From NCBI RefSeq assembly GCF_023022965.1, contig NZ_CP095462.1, forward strand, positions 2,356,001 to 2,420,000: a stretch of DNA of 64,000 nt, in the 5' to 3' direction. This DNA is from Ectobacillus sp. JY-23 (lineage in GTDB: Bacteria; Bacillota; Bacilli; Bacillales; Bacillaceae_G). A model generated the notes under the pieces. That model did not search any database and was not told where the DNA came from. It saw nothing but the letters and a program-made list of their open reading frames with translations. Positions 8,337 to 18,283 of this stretch are shown here, piece after piece. The translations under genes were made by a program, and so were the position numbers. Numbering within the stretch: position 1 is the stretch's first letter; the number at the start of each line of letters is the position of its first letter.

Positions 8337-9179
8337 CTGTCCTGCTTCTTCTAAATAAGCAGCAAGCGCTTGTTGCCATTCTCTAAACGGCGTAAAGCCT
8401 TCACTTGTGATACGCTTCTTGCTCAGCACAGAATACTTCGGACGCTGCGCCGGACGCGGAAATTGCTCCGTAGTAAGCGGAGATACCTTCACATCCATAC
8501 CTGCCTGTCTAAAGATTTCTTGTGCAAACTCGTACCAAGAACATACGCCTTCATTCGTGGCATGGTAAATGCCATAAGCTTCAGATTGCATGAGCTCAAT
8601 CATAAAGCGTGCTAAATCAACTGTATATGTGGGAGAACCTACTTGGTCATGAACAACACCTATCTCACCGCGTTCTTTGCCCAAGCGAATCATCGTTTTC
8701 ACAAAGTTATTCCCTTTTGTGCCAAATACCCATGCAGTACGTACAATAAAATGCTTGTCCGTTATTTGCTGTACAAAGTTTTCACCAGCAAGCTTAGTTT
8801 CCCCATATACACCAAGCGGTGCTGTAGGCTCATCTACTTCATATGGTGCCGTTGCTGTACCGTTAAAAACATAGTCCGTACTTACATATAGTATTTTAGC
8901 ATTATGCCTTTGCGCTGCTTTAGCTAAATATTTTGCACCCAAAGCATTTACACGATATGCATTCTCTTGATCGCTTTCCGCTTGATCGACATTTGTATAC
9001 GCGGCACAGTGCAGAATTACATCAGGCTTTACTTCATCCATATACGTTTGCACAGCCTGTTCATCTGTAATATCAAGAGATTCACGGTCTAATGCGTAAA
9101 TTGTATAATCTCCTTGCTGCAACTGCTCGACTACATCCTGACCTAATTGACCTTTTGCTCCCGTTACAACAACTCTCAT
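8328..9179 (-). CDS. rmlD: dTDP-4-dehydrorhamnose reductase
   Basis: 283 aa, extended short-chain dehydrogenase that carries out the last step of dTDP-L-rhamnose synthesis (NAD(P)H reduction of dTDP-4-keto-L-rhamnose). Visible marks are the N-terminal nucleotide-binding GAKGQLGQDV, the active-site YGETKLAGE (YxxxK) and the RTAWVFG segment. It is the last gene of the rmlA-C-B-D run and overlaps the rmlB stop by one base, so the four genes are one operon. dTDP-rhamnose here presumably feeds the glycosyltransferases encoded upstream. Confidence 0.95.
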   Translation of the reverse strand: MRVVVTGAKGQLGQDVVEQLQQGDYTIYALDRESLDITDEQAVQTYMDEVKPDVILHCAAYTNVDQAESDQENAYRVNALGAKYLAKAAQRHNAKILYVSTDYVFNGTATAPYEVDEPTAPLGVYGETKLAGENFVQQITDKHFIVRTAWVFGTKGNNFVKTMIRLGKERGEIGVVHDQVGSPTYTVDLARFMIELMQSEAYGIYHATNEGVCSWYEFAQEIFRQAGMDVKVSPLTTEQFPRPAQRPKYSVLSKKRITSEGFTPFREWQQALAAYLEEAGQKN

Positions 9180-10201
9180 TACTCAGCCTCTAACTTCTTC
9201 CCATATTGTGTTTCAAAGTACTCTTGATACTCACCGGAGATGATGTTTTCCCACCAGTCTTTGTTATCTAAGTACCACTGAATTGTTTGCTCGATACCTG
9301 TGTCAAAGTTATATTTTGGCTCCCAACCAAGCTCTGTACGCAATTTTGTTGCATCAATTGCATAGCGACGATCGTGACCAAGACGATCTTCTACGAATTT
9401 GATAAGAGATTCAGGTTTGTTCAAGTGTGCCAAAATTGTCTTTACAATCTCAATGTTTGTACGCTCATTGTTACCACCTACGTTGTACACTTCACCATCG
9501 CGGCCTTTGTGAAGAACCAAGTCAATTGCTTGGCAATGATCTTCTACATGTAACCAATCGCGAACGTTTAATCCATCTCCGTAAATAGGAAGCTGCTTGT
9601 CATGAAGCGCATTGATAATCATCAATGGGATCAGCTTCTCTGGGAAATGGAACGGGCCATAGTTGTTAGAGCAACGCGTAATGTTTACCGGCAAGCCGAA
9701 TGTTTCATTGTATGCACGTACTAACAAATCTGCACCAGCCTTACTCGCGCTGTATGGGCTGTTTGCTGCAAGTGGTGTTTCCTCTGTAAAGTAACCTGTT
9801 TCACCTAACGTGCCATATACTTCATCAGTAGAAACCTGTAGATATTTCTTTACACCGATATTTTTCGCTGCATCTAACAATACTTGTGTGCCTTGCACGT
9901 TTGTGCGCACGAAAATATCTGGATTTGTAATACTTCTATCTACATGAGATTCTGCCGCAAAGTTTAATACATAATCAAATTTATACTCTTCAAACAAAGC
10001 GTTGATGAAATCGCGATCTGCGATATCACCTTTAACAAATGTATAGTTTGAAGCATCTTCAATGTCTTTTAAATTCTCTAAGTTACCTGCATATGTTAAC
10101 GCATCTAAGTTCACGATATGATACTGAGGGTATTTATTTACCATATAGCGTACAAAGTTACTGCCGATAAAGCCTGCGCCGCCTGTTACTAGTAATTTCA
10201 T
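9179..10201 (-). CDS. rmlB: dTDP-glucose 4,6-dehydratase
   Basis: 340 aa, extended short-chain dehydrogenase that converts dTDP-glucose into dTDP-4-keto-6-deoxyglucose, the second step of dTDP-rhamnose synthesis. Visible motifs: GGAGFIGSNFVR for NAD binding, STDEVYG with the catalytic Asp-Glu, YSASKAGAD (YxxxK) and TRCSNNYGP. Full length for the family. It follows rmlC by 10 bases and shares one base with rmlD. Confidence 0.96.
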   Translation of the reverse strand: MKLLVTGGAGFIGSNFVRYMVNKYPQYHIVNLDALTYAGNLENLKDIEDASNYTFVKGDIADRDFINALFEEYKFDYVLNFAAESHVDRSITNPDIFVRTNVQGTQVLLDAAKNIGVKKYLQVSTDEVYGTLGETGYFTEETPLAANSPYSASKAGADLLVRAYNETFGLPVNITRCSNNYGPFHFPEKLIPLMIINALHDKQLPIYGDGLNVRDWLHVEDHCQAIDLVLHKGRDGEVYNVGGNNERTNIEIVKTILAHLNKPESLIKFVEDRLGHDRRYAIDATKLRTELGWEPKYNFDTGIEQTIQWYLDNKDWWENIISGEYQEYFETQYGKKLEAE

Positions 10202-10211
10202 TGTAATCCTC

Positions 10212-10769
10212 CTATTTCTCGTATACGAAGTTAATCTCTGCTTCTGCTAATACAGGATGCTTTGTGTCTTTTTCCGATAAAATTGGGTTGCTTGCTGGCC
10301 AATCAATGCTCAGTGCTGGGTCGTTCCAAAGAATGCCTGCATCATGCTCAGGAGAGTAATATTCATCTACCTTGTAGGCAACTGTTGTGTTAGGTACCAA
10401 TGTGCAGAAGCCGTGCGCAAAACCTTTTGGTACAACAAGCTGACGCTTGTTATGCTCACTCAAAATTACACCTACCCATTGACCATAAGTAGGAGAGCCT
10501 TTGCGAATATCAACTGCCACATCATAAATCGCTCCTGTTACACAGCGCACTACTTTTGTCTGTGCCTTCGGATTTAACTGAAAATGCAAGCCACGTAATG
10601 TGCCGACCGGTACAGACAGGGATTGATTATCTTGGATAAAATCCTGGGTCAGCCCTAATTGTTCAAACAGGTCTTTGTTATAGCTTTCCATAAAATAACC
10701 GCGATGGTCACCAAAAACCTTTGGTTCTAAAATGACTACGTCCTCAATTTTTGTTTTGACAATATTCAT
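10212..10769 (-). CDS. rmlC: dTDP-4-dehydrorhamnose 3,5-epimerase
   Basis: 185 aa cupin-fold epimerase, third step of dTDP-L-rhamnose synthesis. RGLHFQ carries the catalytic His region, and VPKGFAHGF and the DVAVDIRKGSPTYG segment are typical. Usual family length. It lies 8 bases after rmlA and 10 bases before rmlB in one operon. Confidence 0.95.
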   Translation of the reverse strand: MNIVKTKIEDVVILEPKVFGDHRGYFMESYNKDLFEQLGLTQDFIQDNQSLSVPVGTLRGLHFQLNPKAQTKVVRCVTGAIYDVAVDIRKGSPTYGQWVGVILSEHNKRQLVVPKGFAHGFCTLVPNTTVAYKVDEYYSPEHDAGILWNDPALSIDWPASNPILSEKDTKHPVLAEAEINFVYEK

Positions 10770-10777
10770 ATTTTCAC

Positions 10778-11650
10778 CTATCTCGTTTGATTTGCAATCT
10801 TAATTAAGTATTGGCCGTATTGATTTTTCTTTAATGGCTCTGCCAATTCCAACAATTTTTCCTTAGAGATATAACCCATTTTATATGCGATTTCTTCTAA
10901 GCAAGCGATTTTTAACGTTTGACGTTTTTCAATTGTTTCAATAAATTGAGAGGCCTCTAGTAAAGATTCATGCGTTCCTGTATCTAACCAAGCATAGCCT
11001 CGACCTAGTAACTCAACATTTAAAGCCCCAAGCTCTAAATATTTTTGGTTAATATCTGTAATTTCAAGTTCTCCACGTGCTGAAGGCTTAATGCTTTTTG
11101 CAATTTCTACTACGCGATTATCGTAGAAATACAAGCCTGTTACTGCGTAATTCGACTTAGGTTCTTCTGGCTTCTCTTCAATAGAAACAGCTTTACCTTC
11201 CGCATCAAATTCAACGACGCCAAAGCGCTCTGGATCATTTACATAGTAACCGAATACGGTAGCACCTTCTTCACGATGTGCTGCATTATGCAATAATTGC
11301 GTCAAGCCATGTCCATAGAAAATATTGTCGCCGAGCACAAGCGCAACACTATCATCCCCAATAAATTCCTCGCCGATTAAGAACGCTTGTGCCAAACCAC
11401 CTGGATGCGGCTGTACAGCATATGTAAGTTGAATGCCAAAATCAGAGCCATCACCTAAAATTTGTTCAAAACGCTCAATGTCCTGTGGTGTAGAAATAAC
11501 AAGAATATCTTTAATGCCCGCTAGCATTAAAACAGAAAGTGGATAGTAAATCATAGGTTTATCGTATACAGGTAACAACTGTTTAGAAACGACCTTTGTA
11601 AGCGGATAAAGGCGTGTACCGCTACCGCCTGCTAATATAATTCCCTTCAT
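10778..11650 (-). CDS. rmlA: Glucose-1-phosphate thymidylyltransferase
   Basis: 290 aa nucleotidyltransferase that makes dTDP-glucose from glucose 1-phosphate and dTTP, the first step of the rhamnose pathway. [11 protein letters not shown], the VLGDNIFYG segment with the metal-binding Asp, and [15 protein letters not shown] are all visible. First of the four rml genes. About 150 bp with a weak hairpin separate it from the upstream glycosyltransferase gene, so it may have its own promoter as well as read-through. Confidence 0.95.
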   Translation of the reverse strand: MKGIILAGGSGTRLYPLTKVVSKQLLPVYDKPMIYYPLSVLMLAGIKDILVISTPQDIERFEQILGDGSDFGIQLTYAVQPHPGGLAQAFLIGEEFIGDDSVALVLGDNIFYGHGLTQLLHNAAHREEGATVFGYYVNDPERFGVVEFDAEGKAVSIEEKPEEPKSNYAVTGLYFYDNRVVEIAKSIKPSARGELEITDINQKYLELGALNVELLGRGYAWLDTGTHESLLEASQFIETIEKRQTLKIACLEEIAYKMGYISKEKLLELAEPLKKNQYGQYLIKIANQTR

Positions 11651-11698
11651 AATTACATCCCATCTCCTTGCAAATTAGTTTACCCTTTTCATGGATAA

Positions 11699-11722
11699 GA
11701 GGTGCTTTATACACCGCACCTC
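11699..11722. terminator. Weak hairpin between glycosyltransferase gene and rmlA
   Basis: A 7-bp stem (GAGGTGC with GCACCTC, 10-base loop) without a clear T-run on the minus strand. It may act as an attenuator or processing site between the two halves of the polysaccharide locus. Confidence 0.35.
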
Positions 11723-11799
11723 ACATTATAATGAAACCACACAAATACGAACAACATATATCTTATATTGTAACCATTTAGTAATAATAACTTAACTTT

Positions 11800-12507
11800 T
11801 TAATGCGTAGCTTTATATTGCATGACTGCTTTAATGGTACCTAGCCTTCCTTTGAGCTGCTCATTGAAAGAACGCTTTCGCATACCTGTTACATTTCCGC
11901 CATGGCGAACATATTTCATCAATGGCTTGCGGATATACACTATTTTACGCTTACTCATCATACAAACCAACGCGATCCATTGGTCATGCATCTCAATAGA
12001 CTTTGGAAACGGTATGATATCCCCAACAATCTCTTTTTTAAAGGCCATGCAGCATCCAGTAAAGCTATTTTTCACGATATTACCGATCAGGCCCTTTTCA
12101 CGATTGTTATTATGGGCATTCCAAGATTCGTGAATGATTTCACCGTCTCCATCAGTTACATATGCGTCATGCACAATAACCGATGCATTTGTAGTTCTAA
12201 ATTCATTTACGACTGTTTCTACCTTATTAGCAAGCCACATATCATCTTGATCGCACAAAAAGATGATATCGCCGCGCGCTTTTGAGATTGCTTTTTCAAA
12301 GCTTTTGATTACACCAGCATTACGCTCATTCACGTAAACCTCGACTCTATTGCCGTAAGTATCTTTGATTACCTGCACTGTATCATCTTTAGAGCCATCG
12401 TCCACCACTACGACCTGATCTTGCTCGCTAAGCTGCGATAGCACAGAATTTAATTGCCGAACAATGAAGCCAGCTCCGTTATATGTTGCTATACATACTG
12501 ATATCAT
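11800..12507 (-). CDS. Family 2 glycosyltransferase
   Basis: 235 aa, soluble GT-A-fold glycosyltransferase. SVCIATYNGAGFI starts the nucleotide-sugar domain, DDGSKDDT is the first acidic motif, and FLCDQDDMW is the DxD-type motif. It resembles the rhamnosyl/glucosyl transferases of polysaccharide loci (alpha-1,3-rhamnosyltransferase-like). An AAAGGA site lies 9 bases before the ATG. It is the last of the glycosyltransferase genes upstream of rmlACBD. Donor and acceptor cannot be told from sequence; dTDP-rhamnose is a natural guess from context. Confidence 0.85.
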   Translation of the reverse strand: MISVCIATYNGAGFIVRQLNSVLSQLSEQDQVVVVDDGSKDDTVQVIKDTYGNRVEVYVNERNAGVIKSFEKAISKARGDIIFLCDQDDMWLANKVETVVNEFRTTNASVIVHDAYVTDGDGEIIHESWNAHNNNREKGLIGNIVKNSFTGCCMAFKKEIVGDIIPFPKSIEMHDQWIALVCMMSKRKIVYIRKPLMKYVRHGGNVTGMRKRSFNEQLKGRLGTIKAVMQYKATH

Positions 12508-12522
12508 GGACAGAAATCCTTT

Positions 12523-13347
12523 CTATACTTTTAATAATGTGCGCAACGTATGCAGAGCGATTTTTTTGTTTTTCACAAACAATAACTGCTTTCCTGCTCG
12601 CATCATTAATTGCAATCTATATCGTTTTAAAACATGACGCTTGTATTTTTTATAAAATTTCAGTTCTGAACCTATGATGCTTTTATATCTGTTCAAGGAA
12701 ACTGTATCATAGTTCATCACAGACAACTCATGCTCGAGAGTCACAGGAGAGACAAGTACTTTATACCCCTCTTCGTACACCTTATAAAAGAACCAATGAT
12801 CTAAAAAATCTAGCGGGAATTCTTGTGTGAAACCGCCAATTTCACTGAGAAACGCCATATTTACAGCCGTTCCGGAATTAATAGCCATAACCGGTTGCTC
12901 CTGCTTACCTGCAACCGGTTTTTTCCCTCTTAAAGGTTGCAACGTATGGCTGAAAACAGGAGAAATCATCGTTCCTTCACACATTACCATCGGTACAACA
13001 GCGGCTATTTCATCTCGATTTATCTCTAACTGAAAAAATGTATCTACGTACTCTGGTGTTAACTCTGTATCATGATCTAATAGCAACAGCCATTCACTAC
13101 CATTTTGTTTTGCCTGCTCCCAAGCATACTGATAAGCCTGTGCAATCCCCAGATTTCGTTCATCATGCACATAAGTTATACCTGCAGTAGCAGGAACTTC
13201 CTGCGGCTTTAAACTGTTGTCATACACGATGAATTCATATTGCCCAGTAAAGCCTTTATTATTGAGTAATATCTGTTCGATTGTGACAAAGGTTTTGCTT
13301 TCCTGTAGCTTTTGATTGTAGAGGACCATTACAATTGTTGTTTTCAT
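12523..13347 (-). CDS. Family 2 glycosyltransferase, rhamnosyltransferase-like
   Basis: 274 aa, GT-A fold. N-terminal IVMVLYNQK, IVYDNS, and LLLLDHDTELTPEY as the metal-binding acidic motif, followed by the acceptor-side WFFYKVYEEGYKV segment. The form of the acidic motif (LDHDT/LDQDS) is common in bacterial rhamnosyltransferases, which fits the rml genes downstream. It is 15 bases upstream of the next glycosyltransferase and about 25 downstream of the polymerase gene. Confidence 0.82.
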   Translation of the reverse strand: MKTTIVMVLYNQKLQESKTFVTIEQILLNNKGFTGQYEFIVYDNSLKPQEVPATAGITYVHDERNLGIAQAYQYAWEQAKQNGSEWLLLLDHDTELTPEYVDTFFQLEINRDEIAAVVPMVMCEGTMISPVFSHTLQPLRGKKPVAGKQEQPVMAINSGTAVNMAFLSEIGGFTQEFPLDFLDHWFFYKVYEEGYKVLVSPVTLEHELSVMNYDTVSLNRYKSIIGSELKFYKKYKRHVLKRYRLQLMMRAGKQLLFVKNKKIALHTLRTLLKV

Positions 13348-13373
13348 ACAAATACCTTCTTTACCTGCATCTA

Positions 13374-14723
13374 TTATGCAGTAGTTTTAATCGATTCCGC
13401 TTTACGCTTAGATAATACTAATACGATTAACAAAAAGCCGATTCCCAATGGATTATTAATGAACGGATTAATATTTGTTAAAAGTCCTAGCGCTGCTATA
13501 CAAGCAAGCAAAGATACATCATTTGTATCAGGAACCCCTTTTTTCACATAATACATATGGTAGTTGTAATATAAAATAAAGCATACATACAGCCAGAGTG
13601 CTAGTCCGATAATTCCTTGCTCCACTAAAATATCCAAGAAGCTCATTTCTATTCCTGTATCACGACCAGCAATTTCTGTTCCATAGCCACTACCAACGAC
13701 AAAATCAGGTACACTTTTAAAAACAAGATCTTTAGACGCCAAAATAAAATCAAGACGTGCATTCACACTGACATCATTAATCTCTTGCTCCGCTTTATCG
13801 CCTTTCGATGATTCTGTGCCTTCCTGCGTAGGAGCCGCGACATCCTGCCCAAAGCGCTCAATCGTCATGTACTTGTACATAAATGGCACAGCAGCGACAA
13901 TCATAAGTGATACCGCGATTTTACGCAGCATAACTTTAGATTGTACAACTGTCAAAAACTTATTTTTCAAGCCACGGATTGCATCTGTAAATGTTTTAAC
14001 ATCAAGGAACACGATGAACATAATGCCAAACATAAGCGCTAATAAAAAGCCCCTTGTCTCTGACCATACAATTGATATCAAACCTAATACAACATTTGCA
14101 ATGTCAAGCTTAGAATATTTTCTGCTTAATAATGCATTCAAAGAAAGGAATACACCCATTAACACAAAGAAATGGCTTTTATAGAACACGCTGTGACTCG
14201 GTCTAAAAAATAAATCATCATTCATTACATCATTTAAAAAGTAGTAATAAGAAGCAAAGTTGCTACTAAATACAGTCTTTCCTAATAGAGAAATAACAAT
14301 TGTAAAAACAGCAACACCTAAAGAAGAATACTTTAAAATGGTAATAATAGTTTCTTTTTCATATCTATCTTTAGAAATGTAATATGCGAGCGGGAAGTAC
14401 AATGCAAAGAATGCAACCCGAAGAAAATCCATTACAATCACTGATAAGGCATTTCCATTAATAGCACCTATCACTGCACTGACTACAAACCATCCCATTA
14501 ACATATAAATCGCGATTGCTGTTCGATCAAATAACAAAAATGTATTTACCTTTTTATCAAAAAAGGCTCTGGTTTTTATAATTCTAAACAAGAAAGTCGC
14601 AACAACCAAAAGGAATAATACCTGACGGATCGATAACACACCAAAGTCAATCAGCCTACCGCCACCGCCGACGAAAAGCTCAATAAAAAACACTGTTAAC
14701 AGCCATTTTTCAAACTTATTCAC
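13374..14723 (-). CDS. O-antigen polymerase/ligase-like membrane protein (Wzy-like)
   Basis: About 449 aa, polytopic (roughly 11 hydrophobic segments) with a large hydrophilic extracellular loop in the second half (around EGTESSKGDKAEQEIND) followed by NARLDF and GSGYGTE, the layout of Wzy/WaaL-type proteins. Such proteins polymerise undecaprenyl-linked repeat units at the outer face of the membrane. I placed the start at a GTG (14723) because GAGAGG precedes it. An upstream in-frame GTG (14735) sits directly on AGGA, too close for a ribosome binding site. Placed among glycosyltransferases and rml genes, with a flippase gene nearby. Confidence 0.75.
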   Translation of the reverse strand: MNKFEKWLLTVFFIELFVGGGGRLIDFGVLSIRQVLFLLVVATFLFRIIKTRAFFDKKVNTFLLFDRTAIAIYMLMGWFVVSAVIGAINGNALSVIVMDFLRVAFFALYFPLAYYISKDRYEKETIITILKYSSLGVAVFTIVISLLGKTVFSSNFASYYYFLNDVMNDDLFFRPSHSVFYKSHFFVLMGVFLSLNALLSRKYSKLDIANVVLGLISIVWSETRGFLLALMFGIMFIVFLDVKTFTDAIRGLKNKFLTVVQSKVMLRKIAVSLMIVAAVPFMYKYMTIERFGQDVAAPTQEGTESSKGDKAEQEINDVSVNARLDFILASKDLVFKSVPDFVVGSGYGTEIAGRDTGIEMSFLDILVEQGIIGLALWLYVCFILYYNYHMYYVKKGVPDTNDVSLLACIAALGLLTNINPFINNPLGIGFLLIVLVLSKRKAESIKTTA

Positions 14724-14771
14724 TAATCCTCTCACTCCTGAAATAAATGTAGCCGAACTTATATTTTATGT

Positions 14772-15554
14772 TTAAAACAGTTTCCAACCCCATTTATCAA
14801 AGAATTTATACATAGATTGCATAAAAATTTTAAATAACTTGGAGTTTTTGTGTGCCCCTCTTTCATAGTAATGAATTACTTCGGAAAACGGAGTATACAC
14901 AACACGCTCGTCTCGCTGTCTAAGTTTTAAGCATAAGTCATAGTCTTCAAAGTACATGAAATAACGATCATCAAAGCCATTTACGCGTTTAAAAGCTTCT
15001 GCCCTAACTAGCATAAAGCAACCTGAACCGATACGAATATCAACATTTCTATCATTAGGTAGGTCTCGGCATTCATATGAATGCAGTCGTTTGCTGAACA
15101 TTTTCTTTACAAACTGGAAAGGGATAAATCTAAGCGCATAATCAAAAACAGAAACACGGTTACGTACTAAATGTTGCGTCGTGCCGTCTGCATTTAATAC
15201 CTTGGGTACTAAAAGAGAAATATCACCTTGCTGCTCCATTATTTCCAACATATTCAATAAATCTTGCTTTTTTAAAATAATGTCTGGATTGAAAACAAGG
15301 AAGTACTTCTCATCTGCATGCATTAAATTATAATTGTGACCGAAACCAAAACCATTATTTTCATGATAAAATGTAAGATCTACGAGGCCCTTATAAGTTG
15401 CTAAACGCTCTTGATATTCTTTTTCTGAATTATTATCAAAGATAACGAACCGAAAACGTTCGTCACCGTCGAACTCTTCTTTAATATTATCTAATACCTT
15501 AAAGATATGTTTACTATTGTATGTTACTATACTAACAGCGACCATTGCACCCAT
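14772..15554 (-). CDS. Family 2 glycosyltransferase, rhamnosyltransferase-like
   Basis: 260 aa, GT-A fold: VSIVTYNSKHI, the NNGFGFGHNYN segment, FLVFNPDIIL as the acidic motif, then RIGSGCFMLVRAEAF and MYFEDYDLCLKLR, all typical of the WbbL-like rhamnosyltransferase subgroup. AAGGAGAG precedes the ATG at 7-8 bases. It is the first gene of the leftward glycosyltransferase operon. The upstream divergent gene encodes an LCP protein. Confidence 0.85.
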   Translation of the reverse strand: MGAMVAVSIVTYNSKHIFKVLDNIKEEFDGDERFRFVIFDNNSEKEYQERLATYKGLVDLTFYHENNGFGFGHNYNLMHADEKYFLVFNPDIILKKQDLLNMLEIMEQQGDISLLVPKVLNADGTTQHLVRNRVSVFDYALRFIPFQFVKKMFSKRLHSYECRDLPNDRNVDIRIGSGCFMLVRAEAFKRVNGFDDRYFMYFEDYDLCLKLRQRDERVVYTPFSEVIHYYERGAHKNSKLFKIFMQSMYKFFDKWGWKLF

Positions 15555-15986
15555 TTTTTCACTCTCCTTATATTGAAGCAGAACCTATGATGCTCCTTTT
15601 CAAATCATATCTCATGTAACTGTAACAAACGATTTAAAACTAAAATCCCTTACTTATCTTGTATATCTTCATACAAATTTATCATCATAACTACTATAGA
15701 GCAGGCGAGTGTTCACCTTACATCCTACATTATGTGAAATACAAATAGAAAACTGTACCTACCCTTTAACAAATTAACATTATAACACTAACTATACCTA
15801 ATTTGTACACAATATTGACAACTCGCAATTTAGTGTTAGACTTAGTTTTAGGCGGGTGATGACGCCTTATCTGATTCAGAATTTTTTTATTTTTAAATGT
15901 CTAATTTTTCAGAATTGGTATATTGATAGTTTAGTAGCTGCTTTTCTAAGTAAGTCATTACAAACAAGCAAAAGGAAGACAATTAT
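15555..15986. other. Divergent intergenic region between glycosyltransferase and LCP genes
   Basis: About 430 A+T-rich bases between divergent genes; it must hold the promoters of both. A small hairpin (AGGCG with CGCCT, about 15851-15868) is visible, but no open frame and no RNA gene that I can support. Confidence 0.5.
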
Positions 15987-17000
15987 ATGAACATTTCAAG
16001 AGAAAACATAAAGAAAAGTAAAAAGAAAACGATTGCACGTATATTATTATTTACTTTGTTTTTTGTAGGGTTATTAGGAGCAGGGTTTGCATATAAGCTA
16101 TATTTAGACGTCGCAAAAGCTACGGATAAGATGCATAGTTCTATATCAAGAACAAAATCCGAAAAGCGTGAAGAAGAACTTGAATTCAAGGAAAAAGATC
16201 CTTTTTCTGTACTTTTGGTTGGTGTAGATGAACGTGAAGGACAAAATTCAAGAACAGATTCCATTCTTGTATTAACTGTAAATCCTCAAATGAAATCAAC
16301 TAAATTGGTCAGTATCCCAAGAGATACTCGGGCAACCATTGTAGGCATGAATAAAAAGGATAAAATTAACCATGCTTATGCGTATGGCGGCATTGAAGGA
16401 TCTATATTGACAATAGAAAATTTCTTAGATATTCCTATTGATTACTATATTAAAGTTAATATGGAAGGGTTTCGTGATATTGTAGACGCGGTAGGAGGAA
16501 TTGACGTCAACAACAAGTTTGCATTCGAACTAGATGGCGTGTATGTCCCGGAAGGAGCTGTTCATTTAGACGGTGAACAAGCTTTGCAGTATGCGAGAAT
16601 GCGTAAAGAAGACCCTAACGGTGATTTTGGTCGTCAAAAAAGACAGCGTGAAGTCATTCAAAAAATACTAGATAAAGGCGCTAGCTTCTCTTCCTTAACG
16701 AAGTATGACAAAGTTCTTAAGGCTTTAGAACAAAACATTAAAACAAACTTAACCTTTAAAGAAATGATGGATATCCAATCTCATTATAAATCTGCCGCCT
16801 TCAACGTTGAGCAGATTGAAATTCCGGGAGAAGGTAAGATTATGAGCGATGAGCTTTGGTACTACAATGTAGAAGAGAAAGATCGCAAAGCACTGTCTAA
16901 TAAGCTTCTTGATCATCTTCACTTAAATAAATCTGTAGCAAATCAGCAAGAAATAAATACAGCTCAAAAGCATACTATCACAAATGAAAAACAACAATAA
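15987..17000 (+). CDS. LytR-CpsA-Psr (LCP) family glycopolymer transferase
   Basis: 337 aa. A basic N terminus, one transmembrane segment (about residues 18-38) and an extracellular LCP domain (about 75-245) with LLVGVDERE, RTDSILVLTV, SIPRDTRA and KINHAYAYGG; the Arg and Asp residues that bind polyprenyl pyrophosphate are present. LCP enzymes move undecaprenyl-linked polymers onto peptidoglycan. It lies alone on the plus strand in the middle of the polysaccharide locus, so it is the likely attachment enzyme for the polymer made there. A GGAAG ribosome binding site precedes the ATG. Confidence 0.9.
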   Translation: MNISRENIKKSKKKTIARILLFTLFFVGLLGAGFAYKLYLDVAKATDKMHSSISRTKSEKREEELEFKEKDPFSVLLVGVDEREGQNSRTDSILVLTVNPQMKSTKLVSIPRDTRATIVGMNKKDKINHAYAYGGIEGSILTIENFLDIPIDYYIKVNMEGFRDIVDAVGGIDVNNKFAFELDGVYVPEGAVHLDGEQALQYARMRKEDPNGDFGRQKRQREVIQKILDKGASFSSLTKYDKVLKALEQNIKTNLTFKEMMDIQSHYKSAAFNVEQIEIPGEGKIMSDELWYYNVEEKDRKALSNKLLDHLHLNKSVANQQEINTAQKHTITNEKQQ

Positions 17001-17031
17001 AAAAGGAATCGGTTGCCCGATTCCTTTTTTT
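17001..17031. terminator. Bidirectional terminator between LCP and flippase genes
   Basis: Stem AAAAGGAATCGG with CCGATTCCTTTT around a TTGC loop, flanked by A and T runs, between two convergent genes. Confidence 0.9.
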
Positions 17032-18283
17032 ATTTTCCCCGCCACTTCCAAACATGAATGCCTTTTTTCCATAAGAAGATTGCCATTAAGCTCGTCGCAA
17101 ACGCCTCCGTCAAAACAGCTGTCCACGCAGTTCCGTATTGTTTGAACTGAGGAATTAACAGAAACATTAATATAACACTGAATATACTGGCCGCAATATA
17201 AATACGAGACAGCTCTTTTTTATAATCAAAATTAATCATTGTTAAAATGGCGAACACATTGGCCCAACCCAATATGAGCGGAAACGCTGCTAAAATTTGC
17301 AAGATAGGTGTAATTTCTTCATACTTGAATACAATTTCAACAATCTGTGCCGCAAAAATTCCAACAAATAAGGATAATGTAGCCATAAGGACTGTAACGA
17401 GCAAGAATACTTTATGCAATAAGGCAATTGCTGCTTCCCTAGACTCTTGTAGCGCCCGGCTTAAATGCGGATAGACGGTTTGAACAAGAGGCGTAATAAT
17501 ACTCAAAACAGCTTTGACCACTTTTTCTGCACTAGAATAATATCCGACAATGGTGTTGCTTGCAAAGAAGCCTAGAATAAAGACGTTGCTTGTCGTATAT
17601 AAGCTTGTCATGATGTTAGATACAAAAATATGCCAGCCCGATTTTAACTGGTACATAATATCTTCTTTAGAAGGCTTTACAAAATGAATACCGTGGTGTG
17701 ATGTAATTACATAAATAGCAATGATACCAATTGCAATATATCCTAACGAGTTAAAGATAGGTACGTACATAAACTTTGATTCGTCTGTCACAAATACAAA
17801 GATACCTAGAGTGAAAATAACCTTAGAAATTGCATTTAAAATTGAGATTGTTTTCATCTTTTCTATTCCTTGAAAAAACCAAATCGGGAACAGAACATTT
17901 CCTAACACCATACCGAAAGTTAAGATGTAAATCATACTGTCCGCTTTAAACTTTGGTACCGTGTAAAGTAAAACTATCAACACAATAAAGCTAATCAGCA
18001 TCAATAGCGTCCGCACTAGCATGACTGTAGAAAAGATAACGGAAAGCTTTTTATTGTCTTCCCTCGCTAGGGAGATATCTCTTGTTGCTACAAATATGAA
18101 GCCATAATCCGTAAATAAAATAAAATACTGAATAAAAGCTTGAGCAAAATTAATTAACCCCACCCTATCAGGTCCTAATACATGAAGCAAGTATGGAATG
18201 GTAATGAGAGGTAGAATAAAATTTAGCCCTTGTACACTTGCTAAGGAAACAAAGTTGGTAACCAATTTCTTTTTAACAGACAT
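17030..18283 (-). CDS. Oligosaccharide flippase, Wzx/MOP family
   Basis: 417 aa polytopic membrane protein (about 12 segments) of the MOP exporter superfamily, polysaccharide-transport group. The N-terminal LVTNFVSLASVQGLNFILPLITIPYLL and GPDRVGLINFAQAF pattern is typical. These proteins flip undecaprenyl-pyrophosphate oligosaccharides for Wzy polymerisation. The Wzy-like protein and glycosyltransferases are encoded nearby, so a Wzx/Wzy pathway is inferred. GGGAG lies 8 bases before the ATG. No initiating sugar-phosphate transferase is encoded in the window. Confidence 0.85.
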   Translation of the reverse strand: MSVKKKLVTNFVSLASVQGLNFILPLITIPYLLHVLGPDRVGLINFAQAFIQYFILFTDYGFIFVATRDISLAREDNKKLSVIFSTVMLVRTLLMLISFIVLIVLLYTVPKFKADSMIYILTFGMVLGNVLFPIWFFQGIEKMKTISILNAISKVIFTLGIFVFVTDESKFMYVPIFNSLGYIAIGIIAIYVITSHHGIHFVKPSKEDIMYQLKSGWHIFVSNIMTSLYTTSNVFILGFFASNTIVGYYSSAEKVVKAVLSIITPLVQTVYPHLSRALQESREAAIALLHKVFLLVTVLMATLSLFVGIFAAQIVEIVFKYEEITPILQILAAFPLILGWANVFAILTMINFDYKKELSRIYIAASIFSVILMFLLIPQFKQYGTAWTAVLTEAFATSLMAIFLWKKGIHVWKWRGK

